A stretch of 12,919 bases of DNA from the NCBI GenBank assembly GCA_903864375.1, contig CAIPFS010000630.1, positions 1-12,919 of the forward strand. Reading direction: 5' to 3'. The translations under genes were made by a program, and so were the position numbers. Origin of the DNA: an uncultured Verrucomicrobiota bacterium. Its GTDB lineage: Bacteria > Verrucomicrobiota > Verrucomicrobiia > Limisphaerales > UBA9464. Numbering within the stretch: the stretch's first letter is position 1; the number at the start of each line of letters is the position of its first letter. This document shows positions 6,551 to 12,919 of this stretch, piece by piece. The notes below the pieces were generated by a model. That model was given only the letters and a program-made list of their open reading frames with translations, was not told where the DNA came from and made no database searches.

Positions 6551-7670
6551 CGACCGGCCAGTTTTCCATCAGTTCGATCAACTGCGGCACGGATGGACTT
6601 TCGGCGGTGCGGACGTAGTGCCCGCTGGTGCTGACGCCACACAAGAGACTCGCGGCATTGTCCAGGCCCAGCAGTTTTCCAAGGCAAAAGCCGCTGTTGA
6701 AATGGTCGCCGGCGCCCGTGGTGATCTTGGGTCGTCGACAGACCGCACCGGCCACCACCGAAACTTCCCCCGCGGAAACGGCCAGGGCATAGGTCACCGG
6801 GTGAATCACCAGCGTTTCAACCGGAACGCGCTGGTGGATTTGAAGTGCCAGTTCGGCCAGCCCCTTCCAGTCACGGGGGGTGGGGTCCAGACCGAGGACC
6901 GCGGCGATCTCGTACGCCTCCTTTTCATTGAGACCCAGGATGACATCAAATTTTGTGCCGAAGGCGGTGATCAACTCGAGGGCTTGAAGAATATCGCCAG
7001 GCAGCCGCTTTTCCGGGTCTGCCAGGTCAACGAACAGGCGGCGACGCGGGCCGGTCAGGGCGGGCAGCAACTCCCGCTGGATGTTGGTCCAGATGTCGCT
7101 CATGTACGGCAGCATGGTCCAATTGACAAAGCCGACCAGGCTGGCCGAGCCAAATCGGAGGGCGAACTTCTCACGACCAAACCGGGACTCAATGGTGCTC
7201 CAATTGACCTCTTTGAGGGTATAGTGCTTGCCCACCATGACTTTGCCGTCTTCAAACTCCAGAGCATCGGTGAAGCCCGGACTGCATAGGGAAGCCACCT
7301 CCGCCCGACGGGCGAATTCATCGAAAACCGGGTGCAACGACGGCCAACCGAGGGAGCCCAGGTAGGAAACGTTCATTCCAAAGCTGGCCAGGGCATTGGC
7401 CATGATCGGTCCGTTACCCCCGAGTTTGGTCATGACATTGACCAGTTCCACATTGGTGCTCTGGCCCGAGGCTGACGAGAGTCGGTCACCAAAATCTCCA
7501 ATCGTCCGGACCCGGTCGTATCGGTCGGCACTCTGGCGTTTGTCGACCACGTGGAGGATTTCATCGACAAATCCATCCAGGCCCACAAAGGCCGAAAGGG
7601 TGGCGACCGACCCGGCCTGGGTACGCAGTTGATCGGCAACTCGGGCGCGAAATTCAGCGGATTCAATCAT
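6546..7670 (-). CDS. PfkB-family (ribokinase-like) carbohydrate kinase, substrate unknown
   Basis: A 374-residue protein, longer than typical ribokinases (~300-320). The second PfkB signature is clear: ITTGAGDHFNSGF, with catalytic base D322 and the GAGD anion hole at 319-322. A ribokinase-like GG motif (KLGGNGPIMANALASFG, about 82-98) and a substrate-side motif GLDGFVDE near residue 30 are also recognisable but diverged from the usual forms. The N-GLNEKEA motif in the middle matches the N-x-x-E region that binds Mg-ATP. The family phosphorylates sugars, nucleosides or small alcohols in the cytoplasm; nothing here identifies the substrate. Between residues ~38 and 75 there is an insertion rich in charged residues. 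The gene stands alone on its strand, divergent from the aldehyde-dehydrogenase-like gene and convergent with glmM. The ATG at 7670 has only a distant AGGGG upstream. Confidence 0.85.
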   Translation of the reverse strand: MIESAEFRARVADQLRTQAGSVATLSAFVGLDGFVDEILHVVDKRQSADRYDRVRTIGDFGDRLSSASGQSTNVELVNVMTKLGGNGPIMANALASFGMNVSYLGSLGWPSLHPVFDEFARRAEVASLCSPGFTDALEFEDGKVMVGKHYTLKEVNWSTIESRFGREKFALRFGSASLVGFVNWTMLPYMSDIWTNIQRELLPALTGPRRRLFVDLADPEKRLPGDILQALELITAFGTKFDVILGLNEKEAYEIAAVLGLDPTPRDWKGLAELALQIHQRVPVETLVIHPVTYALAVSAGEVSVVAGAVCRRPKITTGAGDHFNSGFCLGKLLGLDNAASLLCGVSTSGHYVRTAESPSVPQLIELMENWPVA

Positions 7671-7831
7671 GACGGTTTACGGCCCCTGGCTTGTCCCGGT
7701 GGATTGGAAGTCCCGCGGAAAGAGCGGTCGAGCCAATTCATCCTGTATGCCGACGGAGCGGGAAGAGGGTGCCACACCGGGGGAAAAAAACAGTGCGAAA
7801 AGTCATGATCCAATTCGGCTTGTAGTTTCAC

Positions 7832-7860
7832 TTGGCATTATTACGCAGACGTACCATTTT
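7832..7860 (+). promoter_or_regulatory. Possible promoter for the aldehyde-dehydrogenase-like gene
   Basis: TTGGCA (7832-7837) and CATTTT (7855-7860) are separated by 17 bases. The -35-like box is good, the -10 poor. The predicted start would be 2-4 bases before ATG at 7870, which has no SD. The rest of the 199-bp divergent gap 7671-7869 contains no gene I can support; the reading frame upstream of the ATG does not resemble the protein family. No clear promoter for the kinase gene was found. Confidence 0.22.
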
Positions 7861-7869
7861 GCCCCCAAG

Positions 7870-9327
7870 ATGACGATCAACTCCCAGAGCGCCGTGGCTC
7901 ACCTCCCGGTGATGCGCCTTGGCCGCTCCTACGACAGCCTCGAAAAACTCGAAGTCCGCGACCACCGAACGGGATCTGTGCGGGCCGTGGTCTCCACCGT
8001 CAATGCGGGAATCGTCCGCAAGGACCTCGGACGCCTGCCCGCGGCCCGGGCGGCTCTCAATCGATACACCTGCCAGCAGCTGATCGATATTTCCGGTCGT
8101 GCCGGTGAATTGTTCCTGAAGGGCAACCTGCCGTTGGGAGACCGTGGCCATACGCAATCCGCTGCTGAATACGTTGAAACCCTGAGCGGCACCAGTGGAC
8201 TTCCCCAGGTGATGGTCCGTCGGAACATGGACAAGGTCGCCTACGCCCTCACCCATATGTCGACCATTCTGAATGGACTCTCGCGGGGATTGGATCTGTC
8301 GATCCTCGACAGGGGTTATGGCGAACAGTTCGGGACCAAACTCTCCTTTTTTCCAACCTCCCAGGCGCTGGGATTGGTCATGCCGAGCAATTCTCCAGCG
8401 GTCAATTCATTGTGGCTGCCGTCCATCGCCCTCAAGACACCGGTGCTCATCAAACCGGGAAAAGAGGAGCCATGGACACCCTATCGCCTGATCCAGGCGT
8501 TCATCGCGGCGGGGGCACCCGTGGAGGCCTTCGGATTCTATCCCACCGATCATGAAGGGGCTGCGGAAATCCTTCGTTCCTGCGGGCGGGCGCTTGTTTT
8601 CGGGGACAAAACAACAACGGCACAGTACGCCAACGATCCCCGCATCCAGATTCACGGCCCAGGCTGGAGCAAAATTCTGATCGGCACCGACTGCATCGAA
8701 AATTGGCGCGAGTATCTCGACGTGATGGTGGCCAGTATTTCCGACAACGGGGGGCGTTCCTGCATCAATGCCTCCGCCATTGTGGTTCCCAAATATGGCG
8801 CCGAGATTGCCGAGGCCCTCGCACAACGCCTGGGTCCTGTTCAGCCTTCCGGACCGGAGGATCCGGAAGCCCGGCTGAGCGGATTCGCCAATCCCAAGAT
8901 GGCCGATTCCATCGATGCACAGCTCGAAGAGGGACTGAAGACCCCGGGAGCGCAGGACGTTACCGCCCGGTATCGATCGGGACCCCGAAAGGTGTTGCTG
9001 GACGGGGGCGTTTACCTACGCCCCACCATTGTTTCCTGCGACTCATTCTCCCATCCGCTGGCCAATCGTGAATTCCTTTTCCCCTATGCGAGCGTGGTCG
9101 AAACCACTCAGGAGAAGATGCTTTCTGAAATTGGGTACAGCCTGGCGGTGACTGCCATCACCCGGGATCCCGGGTTCATCGATCAGCTGTCGGCGTTTCC
9201 CCATATCGAGCGGTTGAACATCGGACCCGTGTCGACCATGAAGATCTCCTGGGATCAGCCCCACGAAGGGAACATGTTCGAGTTCCTCTGGCAGCGCCGT
9301 TCCATCGAGCGGGCCTGGGCGGCTTGA
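7870..9327 (+). CDS. Aldehyde dehydrogenase superfamily protein, atypical, substrate unknown
   Basis: 485 residues from the ATG at 7870. A frame extending to 7669 exists but adds 67 residues unlike the family. The coenzyme-binding half is recognisable: LGLVMPSNSPAVN, then LKTPVLIKPGKEEP and a Gly-rich helix region ending in LVFGD (~235-243). The catalytic Cys is C298 in NGGRSCINASAIVV, the usual place for this superfamily, and a conserved-looking RPTIV-(x)n-NREFLFPYASVVE tail follows. The general-base motif (ELGGK) is replaced by QIHGPGWSK around residues 260-268, with no Glu; loss of this Glu is typical of CoA-acylating members, so an acylating reaction is possible but unproven. The first ~130 residues are unlike common members. 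Its stop overlaps the start of the pseudouridine synthase gene (TTGA). Confidence 0.85.
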   Translation: MTINSQSAVAHLPVMRLGRSYDSLEKLEVRDHRTGSVRAVVSTVNAGIVRKDLGRLPAARAALNRYTCQQLIDISGRAGELFLKGNLPLGDRGHTQSAAEYVETLSGTSGLPQVMVRRNMDKVAYALTHMSTILNGLSRGLDLSILDRGYGEQFGTKLSFFPTSQALGLVMPSNSPAVNSLWLPSIALKTPVLIKPGKEEPWTPYRLIQAFIAAGAPVEAFGFYPTDHEGAAEILRSCGRALVFGDKTTTAQYANDPRIQIHGPGWSKILIGTDCIENWREYLDVMVASISDNGGRSCINASAIVVPKYGAEIAEALAQRLGPVQPSGPEDPEARLSGFANPKMADSIDAQLEEGLKTPGAQDVTARYRSGPRKVLLDGGVYLRPTIVSCDSFSHPLANREFLFPYASVVETTQEKMLSEIGYSLAVTAITRDPGFIDQLSAFPHIERLNIGPVSTMKISWDQPHEGNMFEFLWQRRSIERAWAA

Positions 9328-10061
9328 AACCCTCCGGACCATCGGCTGGTCTGGCGAGGACATTGTCCAAACTCGGGTATTGTTCCCGGCGGGAGGCTGA
9401 ACAACTGATCCTCGCCGGAAGGGTCCGGGTGGACTCAAAGGTCTGTCGGCGAATCGACCAACCGGTGGAACCGGCCATCTCGACGGTGATGGTCGACGGG
9501 GTCGTCGTGGGGCGAGAAAAGCCGACCTACCTGATGCTCAACAAACCGCGCGGATTGGTGACCACCGCCTCCGATGAACTGGGGCGTCCCACCGTCTTCC
9601 GGTGCCTGGAGGGATCGGGACTTCCCCGGCTGGTTCCTGTGGGGCGTCTGGACCAAGCCAGTGAGGGATTGCTGCTGTTCACCAACGACACCGCCTGGGC
9701 GAATGCCATTACCGAGCCCGCTTCCGGATGTCAGAAAGTGTATCACGTTCACGCGACCGTCCGTCCATCGGCGGAGTTCATGGAACGTCTTCTTTCAGGA
9801 GTGACCGTGGACGGGGAGCTATTGCGTGTCCAGCGTGCGGAGGTTGTCCGGGAGGGACCCCGGAACTGCTGGCTTGAGCTGGCCCTGAGCGAGGGGCGAA
9901 ACCGTCACCTGCGCCGCCTTCTGGCCGCCCTCGGAGTCGAAGTACTTCAACTGGTTCGAATCGCCATCGGCCCCCTTGTTCTGGGCGATCTGCCCAAAGG
10001 GCAGTGGCGGCAGCTGGGTCTGGAGGAGGCACAACGCCTCGCACCCACTAGCCGAGCCTGA
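9324..10061 (+). CDS. RNA pseudouridine synthase, RsuA/RluB/RluE/RluF type
   Basis: Converts uridine to pseudouridine at a specific rRNA (or tRNA) site. The 245-residue protein has an N-terminal S4 RNA-binding domain (LSKLGYCSRREAEQLI, about 14-29, then AGRVRVDSKV) and the catalytic domain. The motif GRLDQASEGLLLFTND contains the catalytic Asp, D110; EGRNRHLRRLLAALG (190-204) is the RsuA-family C-terminal motif (usually EGRNRQVRRM), with H in place of Q. The substrate position cannot be told from sequence alone: RluB, RluE, RluF and RsuA share these features. The start is a TTG at 9324, whose last bases form the TGA of the preceding gene, so translation is probably coupled. The S4 domain begins where expected for this start. 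Its 3' end overlaps the opposite-strand dciA by 14 bases. Confidence 0.9.
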   Translation: MKPSGPSAGLARTLSKLGYCSRREAEQLILAGRVRVDSKVCRRIDQPVEPAISTVMVDGVVVGREKPTYLMLNKPRGLVTTASDELGRPTVFRCLEGSGLPRLVPVGRLDQASEGLLLFTNDTAWANAITEPASGCQKVYHVHATVRPSAEFMERLLSGVTVDGELLRVQRAEVVREGPRNCWLELALSEGRNRHLRRLLAALGVEVLQLVRIAIGPLVLGDLPKGQWRQLGLEEAQRLAPTSRA

Positions 10062-10446
10062 AGCTTATTTTTTCTATCCTGCTCCTGCCAAATGCGTCCT
10101 GAAGGCGTTGGAGGATCTCAGAACGACGATACCGGAGGATTTCGGATAACCAGACGTTGCTGTCGACGATCACGAAGAGCGTCCCTTTGACCAGTCCCAC
10201 GGGTTGGCTGTGTTTGGCAAGCACCGGGTCGATCACCTGCGGCCACAACTGAGTGATCTGGGATTCCATCACCCTCTCTTCCAGTCGAAGCCCTCCAAGA
10301 ACGGCGGGCACCAATTCCATCAATGTCCGGTCCCGGCGGCGCTGAGCGCCCTCCACTTCCCGGGTATCCAGCCGACGCCACTGCCGGAGAGTCCGTTCCC
10401 GTGCGAGAGCGCCGGCATCCTGTTCCGGTTTTGCCCGTAAATCCAT
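10048..10446 (-). CDS. dciA: DciA-like replicative helicase loader (DUF721)
   Basis: A 132-residue protein. Residues ~40-128 carry the DUF721 pattern: hydrophobic helices, a conserved W-x-x-V-I-D-P (LWPQVIDPVLAKHSQPV) and the stretch GTLFVIVDSNVWLSEILRYR, typical of DciA C-terminal KH-like domains. DciA binds and loads the replicative helicase DnaB in bacteria lacking DnaC or DnaI; this activity is known for characterised family members and inferred here. The N-terminal ~40 residues are basic and probably disordered. It is the last gene of the leftward aroQ-accB-accC group, 51 bases after the accC stop. Its last 14 bases, including the TAG at 10048, overlap the end of the convergent pseudouridine synthase gene. 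No strong SD precedes the ATG at 10446. Frame, length and motifs agree, but the symbol is assigned by family only. Confidence 0.8.
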   Translation of the reverse strand: MDLRAKPEQDAGALARERTLRQWRRLDTREVEGAQRRRDRTLMELVPAVLGGLRLEERVMESQITQLWPQVIDPVLAKHSQPVGLVKGTLFVIVDSNVWLSEILRYRRSEILQRLQDAFGRSRIEKISFRLG

Positions 10447-10497
10447 ACGCGAAAACCGGAGCGGCGTGAGCTTTCCAGACGTTTGAGCTTCAGAGCC

Positions 10498-11883
10498 TCA
10501 GGCCTGCACCTGGATCAACTCGCGCCGGGCTCCACCCAGCAGTCCCTCGACAAAATGGGTGGTGTAGTCACCGCGGCGGAAATCGGGATCCTTCAAAATG
10601 GCCTGTTCAAATGGAATCGTCGTCTTGATGCCCCGAATCATGTATTCCGACAACGCCCGGCTCATGATGTTCATGGCCTCGGTGCGATCCTTTCCATAGG
10701 TGATCAGCTTTCCGATCATGGAGTCGTAATAGGGCGGAATGGTGTAGCCCGCATAGGCATGAGAATCGACCCGCACGCCGCGCCCCCCGGGGGCATAGTA
10801 AACGTCAATGCGGCCCGGGCTGGGCCGGAAATCGTCGAAGGCATCCTCGGCATTCACGCGGACCTCAATGGCATGGCCCTTCATTTGAATGTCATTCTGG
10901 CTCATCGGCAGCTTTTCGCCGGCGGCGACCAGGATCTGCAGCCGGACCAGATCAATCCCGGTGACCTCCTCAGTAATGGGATGCTCGACCTGGATGCGTT
11001 TGTTGACCTCCAGAAAGTAGTAGTTTCCGCCCTCGTCGACGATGAATTCCACCGTCCCGGCGTTGGTGTATCCGGAGACTTCCGCAATCTTCAGCGCGGC
11101 GCGGCCCATTTTCTTTCGCAGATCGCGAAACTCCTTTCGCTCAAAAAGCGGGGAAGGGGTCTCCTCAATCAGTTTTTGGTTCCTGCGCTGGATCGAACAG
11201 TCGCGCTCACCCATGTGAACCCAATTGCCCTTGGTATCCCCGAAAATCTGAAACTCGATGTGATGGGGGTTTTCGATGAATTTCTCGACATAGACTCCGC
11301 TGTTTCCGAAGGCCTTTTCAGCCTCGGAACGGGCGGTGTGGTAGCCCTTCACCAGGGCCACGTCGTTGTGAGCCACGCGCATTCCGCGTCCTCCGCCGCC
11401 AGCTACGGCTTTGATCATCACCGGATAGCCAATCTTGCGGGCGGAGGTGAGGGCCTCCTGTTCCGTCGCCACCAATCCATCAGAACCGGGCGGGGTGGGA
11501 ACTCCGGCGCGCTTTGCCAGCGTCCGGCTCGCCGCCTTGTCACCCAGGGCGTTCATTGCCGCTGAACGTGGTCCAATGAAACGAATGTTGCAGCTTTCGC
11601 AGACGTCAGCGAAATGGGCATTCTCGCTGAGAAATCCGTAGCCGGGGTGAATCGCATCGACATCGGAGATTTCAGCCGCTGAAACCAGGCGATCAATGCG
11701 CAGGTAGCTGTCGGCACTCGGCCCTTCGCCAATGCAGATGGCCTCATCAGCCACCTCGACATGCATGGAGTTGGCGTCGGCCTTGGAATAAACCGCCACC
11801 GTTTTGATGTTGAGCTCTTTGCATGCGCGGATGATGCGCATCGCAATTTCGCCGCGGTTGGCGACCAGTATCTTTTCAAACAT
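10498..11883 (-). CDS. accC: Biotin carboxylase subunit of acetyl-CoA carboxylase
   Basis: ATP-dependent carboxylation of biotin on AccB, the first half-reaction of acetyl-CoA carboxylase (fatty-acid synthesis). 461 residues, near the usual ~450. The N-terminal domain ILVANRGEIAMRI is followed by the ATP-grasp domain: K159, glycine loop GGGGRGM (162-168), HHIEFQ with H208, and IQRRNQKLIEE with K237 matching E. coli K238. E279, E292, N294 and R296 (EVNKRIQVEHP) supply metal and substrate contacts. N235 replaces the E. coli His236, as is common in cyanobacterial and plastid enzymes; K295 replaces the common Thr or Ala. A very strong SD supports the ATG at 11883. The gene lies 76 bases after accB, the usual pair; AccA and AccD are not in the window. 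Confidence 0.97.
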   Translation of the reverse strand: MFEKILVANRGEIAMRIIRACKELNIKTVAVYSKADANSMHVEVADEAICIGEGPSADSYLRIDRLVSAAEISDVDAIHPGYGFLSENAHFADVCESCNIRFIGPRSAAMNALGDKAASRTLAKRAGVPTPPGSDGLVATEQEALTSARKIGYPVMIKAVAGGGGRGMRVAHNDVALVKGYHTARSEAEKAFGNSGVYVEKFIENPHHIEFQIFGDTKGNWVHMGERDCSIQRRNQKLIEETPSPLFERKEFRDLRKKMGRAALKIAEVSGYTNAGTVEFIVDEGGNYYFLEVNKRIQVEHPITEEVTGIDLVRLQILVAAGEKLPMSQNDIQMKGHAIEVRVNAEDAFDDFRPSPGRIDVYYAPGGRGVRVDSHAYAGYTIPPYYDSMIGKLITYGKDRTEAMNIMSRALSEYMIRGIKTTIPFEQAILKDPDFRRGDYTTHFVEGLLGGARRELIQVQA

Positions 11884-11891
11884 GCGGATTA

Positions 11892-11901
11892 ATCACCTCC
11901 C
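11892..11901 (-). promoter_or_regulatory. Strong ribosome binding site of accC
   Basis: GGGAGGTGAT on the minus strand, eight bases before the ATG at 11883, matches the anti-SD of 16S rRNA almost fully. It is the strongest ribosome binding site in the window, which suggests separate and high initiation of accC relative to accB. It fixes the accC start. Confidence 0.85.
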
Positions 11902-11916
11902 GGACAGTTGACCGGC

Positions 11917-11929
11917 GGGACGAAGTCCC
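11917..11929 (-). other. Small hairpin between accB and accC
   Basis: GGGAC/GTCCC with a 3-base loop is a perfect 5-bp inverted repeat in the 76-base gap. There is no T run after it, so it is not a terminator. It may be a processing or stability element, or chance. Confidence 0.2.
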
Positions 11930-11959
11930 AATCCGACTCAACAACGGGAGGCGGAAAGT

Positions 11960-12421
11960 CTAGAGAGGACGAATTTTAAACAGCGGCTGGCCAAATTCAA
12001 CGGGCTTGGCGTTTTCGGCCGGGATGGAGGTGATGACTCCCCGGACCTCCGCCTTGACCTCATTCATGACCTTCATGGCCTCAATGATGCAAACAACGGT
12101 ATCGGGACCCACTTCGGAACCAATATCCACGTAAGGGGCAGCCTCCGGAGACGGAGAGCGGTAAAAAGTCCCGATCATCGGCGACTTGATCTCCGGATCG
12201 TTGGCGCCTCCCGCATGGCTCACGGTGGGATGGGCCGCCCGTGCCAGCGGAACATAGGCGGTCAGCTCCGGGTCGTCGATGGGCGTCACCCCGACGTGGG
12301 TGCCGGCGTTCCCCAAGGGGCGCCGGAGTTTGATTTTGAAGTCGTTCAGCTCAAGTTCGAACTCGGTGAGCGAGTTCTTTTTCATCAGATCGATGATGGC
12401 TTTTATTTCTTTCAGATCCAC
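11960..12421 (-). CDS. accB: Biotin carboxyl carrier protein of acetyl-CoA carboxylase
   Basis: Carries biotin between biotin carboxylase and carboxyltransferase. From the GTG at 12421 it has 153 residues, a usual length. The N-terminal helix DLKEIKAIIDLMKKNSLTEFE is the family's conserved opening. A variable Pro/Ala linker (about 35-75) separates it from the biotinyl domain (76-153), with SPMIGTFYRSPSPEAAPYV and the biotinylation motif EAMKVMNEV, in which K117 is the biotin-accepting Lys. A frame extends to a TTG at 12490, but the extra 23 residues are not family-like. The GTG is preceded by GGAG with a six-base gap, and the family helix starts exactly there. It precedes accC in the standard accBC order, with aroQ further upstream. 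Confidence 0.95.
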   Translation of the reverse strand: MDLKEIKAIIDLMKKNSLTEFELELNDFKIKLRRPLGNAGTHVGVTPIDDPELTAYVPLARAAHPTVSHAGGANDPEIKSPMIGTFYRSPSPEAAPYVDIGSEVGPDTVVCIIEAMKVMNEVKAEVRGVITSIPAENAKPVEFGQPLFKIRPL

Positions 12422-12427
12422 AAAGGG

Positions 12428-12431
12428 CTCC
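12428..12431 (-). promoter_or_regulatory. Ribosome binding site deciding the GTG start of accB
   Basis: GGAG on the minus strand lies six bases before GTG at 12421. It supports the 153-residue AccB rather than a version from TTG at 12490. Confidence 0.6.
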
Positions 12432-12557
12432 AGGTTTGCACGGTGAATAAACTCACGTGCAGTCAATGTTCGGGGAAAATGTCCATGCAAGCGGCTCGCG
12501 CATTGCCTTCGTATCTTTCAGGGAGGGAGGCTAGGCAACCCACGCCGATACGGTCAA

Positions 12558-12598
12558 GCGTGAACAAAAACGGTAATGGTGCGTCAAACAAGGCGGTA
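12558..12598. repeat. Imperfect direct repeat upstream of accB
   Basis: Two 18-base copies, 12558-12575 (GCGTGAACAAAAACGGTA) and 12581-12598 (GCGTCAAACAAGGCGGTA), match at 13 of 18 positions with a period of 23 bases, about two helical turns. They lie in the 185-base gap between the aroQ stop and the accB start, which holds no gene. The arrangement could be a tandem operator, but no regulator is identified. A chance repeat in a low-complexity stretch is also possible. Confidence 0.35.
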
Positions 12599-12606
12599 TT
12601 TAAGGT

Positions 12607-12919
12607 TTACGCCAAAGATGTAACGGTAACGCAAGCCTCAAGACCCAAAAGATAGGACTGGGCTCCAAATCCGGAAATCTGACCGCGACAGACACCGGCC
12701 ATCAACGAACGATGCCGGAATTCCTCCCGGGCATGAATATTGGAAAGGTGGACTTCCACCACCGGCAAGCCGACGGCCAGAATGGCGTCCCGTAGGGCCA
12801 CACTGGTATGGGTGTAGGCGGCGGCATTGAACAGGATGGCGTGAAACGCCCCACGAGCTTCCTGGATCCAGGTCACCAACTGACCTTCGTGGTTGCTTTG
12901 CCGGATTTCAACCTCGACC
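12607..12919 (-). CDS. aroQ: Type II 3-dehydroquinate dehydratase, N-terminus outside window
   Basis: Third step of the shikimate pathway: reversible dehydration of 3-dehydroquinate. 103 codons remain to the TAA at 12607; the full enzyme is about 145-150 residues, so the N-terminal ~45, with the catalytic Tyr and the flexible Arg loop, is beyond the right edge. Visible signatures are VEIRQSNHEGQLVTWI, FNAAAYTHTSVALRDAIL (active-site Asn and THTS), PVVEVHLSNIHAREEFRH with the catalytic His in EVHLSN, and GFGAQSYLLGLEA. The GTG at 12879 is internal, not the start, because conserved sequence continues upstream in frame. AroQ and AccB/AccC are adjacent in several bacterial groups, which supports one leftward transcript here, though the 185-base gap may carry its own promoter. 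Confidence 0.94.
   Translation of the reverse strand, partial: VEVEIRQSNHEGQLVTWIQEARGAFHAILFNAAAYTHTSVALRDAILAVGLPVVEVHLSNIHAREEFRHRSLMAGVCRGQISGFGAQSYLLGLEACVTVTSLA

Noticed and set aside
7669..7869. N-terminal extension of the aldehyde-dehydrogenase-like protein
   Set aside because: The 67 extra residues do not look like the family, the first codons overlap the kinase start, and the ATG at 7870 gives a normal length.
10026..10073. GAGGC/GCCTC hairpin (10026-10040) plus T run as an intrinsic terminator
   Set aside because: The T run begins 28 bases after the stem, too far for intrinsic termination.
11187..11189. His-to-Asn change in the biotin carboxylase motif QRRNQK
   Set aside because: Asn here is common in cyanobacterial and plastid biotin carboxylases; the catalytic Lys is present.
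10483..11565. 360-codon plus-strand frame opposite accC
   Set aside because: The minus strand encodes an intact biotin carboxylase with all motifs; the antisense frame has no recognisable domain.
12422..12490. Longer AccB from TTG at 12490
   Set aside because: The conserved N-terminal helix begins exactly at GTG 12421, which has a well-placed GGAG.
12801..12860. NAAAYTHTS in AroQ in place of the more common NPGAYTHTS
   Set aside because: Variation at these Pro/Gly positions is normal in type II dehydroquinases (M. tuberculosis has NAGG); the Asn and THTS are kept.
1..12919. Defence system, prophage, transposon, CRISPR, tRNA or toxin-antitoxin content
   Set aside because: No repeat array, transposase or integrase motif, cloverleaf or toxin-like small gene was seen; base composition and coding style look uniform.

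Overview
The window is a gene-dense, GC-rich (by eye roughly 60% G+C, with GC-rich third positions) bacterial chromosome segment. It carries core metabolic and maintenance genes. I see no tRNA or rRNA genes, CRISPR array, transposase, integrase, phage gene or toxin-antitoxin module. The set (LarB, DciA-type DUF721 protein, CdaA-CdaR-GlmM, cyanobacterial-like AccC motif, odd PfkB kinase next to an odd aldehyde dehydrogenase) would fit a Gram-negative of the Verrucomicrobiota/PVC type. That assignment is inference from general familiarity and was not tested by any search.

Layout, left to right. (1) Leftward operon 2399->1: larB (nickel-pincer cofactor synthesis), rlmN (23S rRNA/tRNA A2 methyltransferase; its GTG start overlaps the larB stop), then a truncated three-helix membrane protein running off the left edge. 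(2) A 122-bp divergent gap. (3) Rightward operon 2522->6436: glyoxalase-I-like protein, folP, cdaA (GTG start overlapping the folP stop), a very short cdaR, and glmM. This joins folate synthesis, c-di-AMP synthesis with its membrane regulator, and the first committed steps toward UDP-GlcNAc and peptidoglycan. (4) A 109-bp convergent gap holding several perfect small hairpins. (5) A leftward PfkB-family kinase (7670->6546) and, divergent from it across 199 bp, a rightward aldehyde-dehydrogenase-superfamily protein coupled through a TTGA overlap to an RsuA/RluB-type pseudouridine synthase (7870->10061). (6) Leftward operon 12919->10048: aroQ (N-terminus cut by the window), accB, accC and dciA. 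It combines shikimate and fatty-acid precursor synthesis with a replicative-helicase loader. The dciA 3' end overlaps the pseudouridine synthase 3' end by 14 bp, tail to tail.

No stretch over 300 bases lacks a gene. The largest gaps are 7671-7869, 12422-12606, 2400-2521 and 6437-6545, each described below.

I found no clear new multi-gene system. The least explained part is the divergent kinase/aldehyde-dehydrogenase pair: the kinase has diverged PfkB signatures, and the dehydrogenase keeps its catalytic Cys but lacks the usual general-base Glu motif. Secondary points are a DGG instead of DGA active-site motif in CdaA, a one-domain CdaR, two divergent gaps sharing an ACTTGGC promoter-like element just upstream of SD-less starts, and an imperfect direct repeat upstream of accB.
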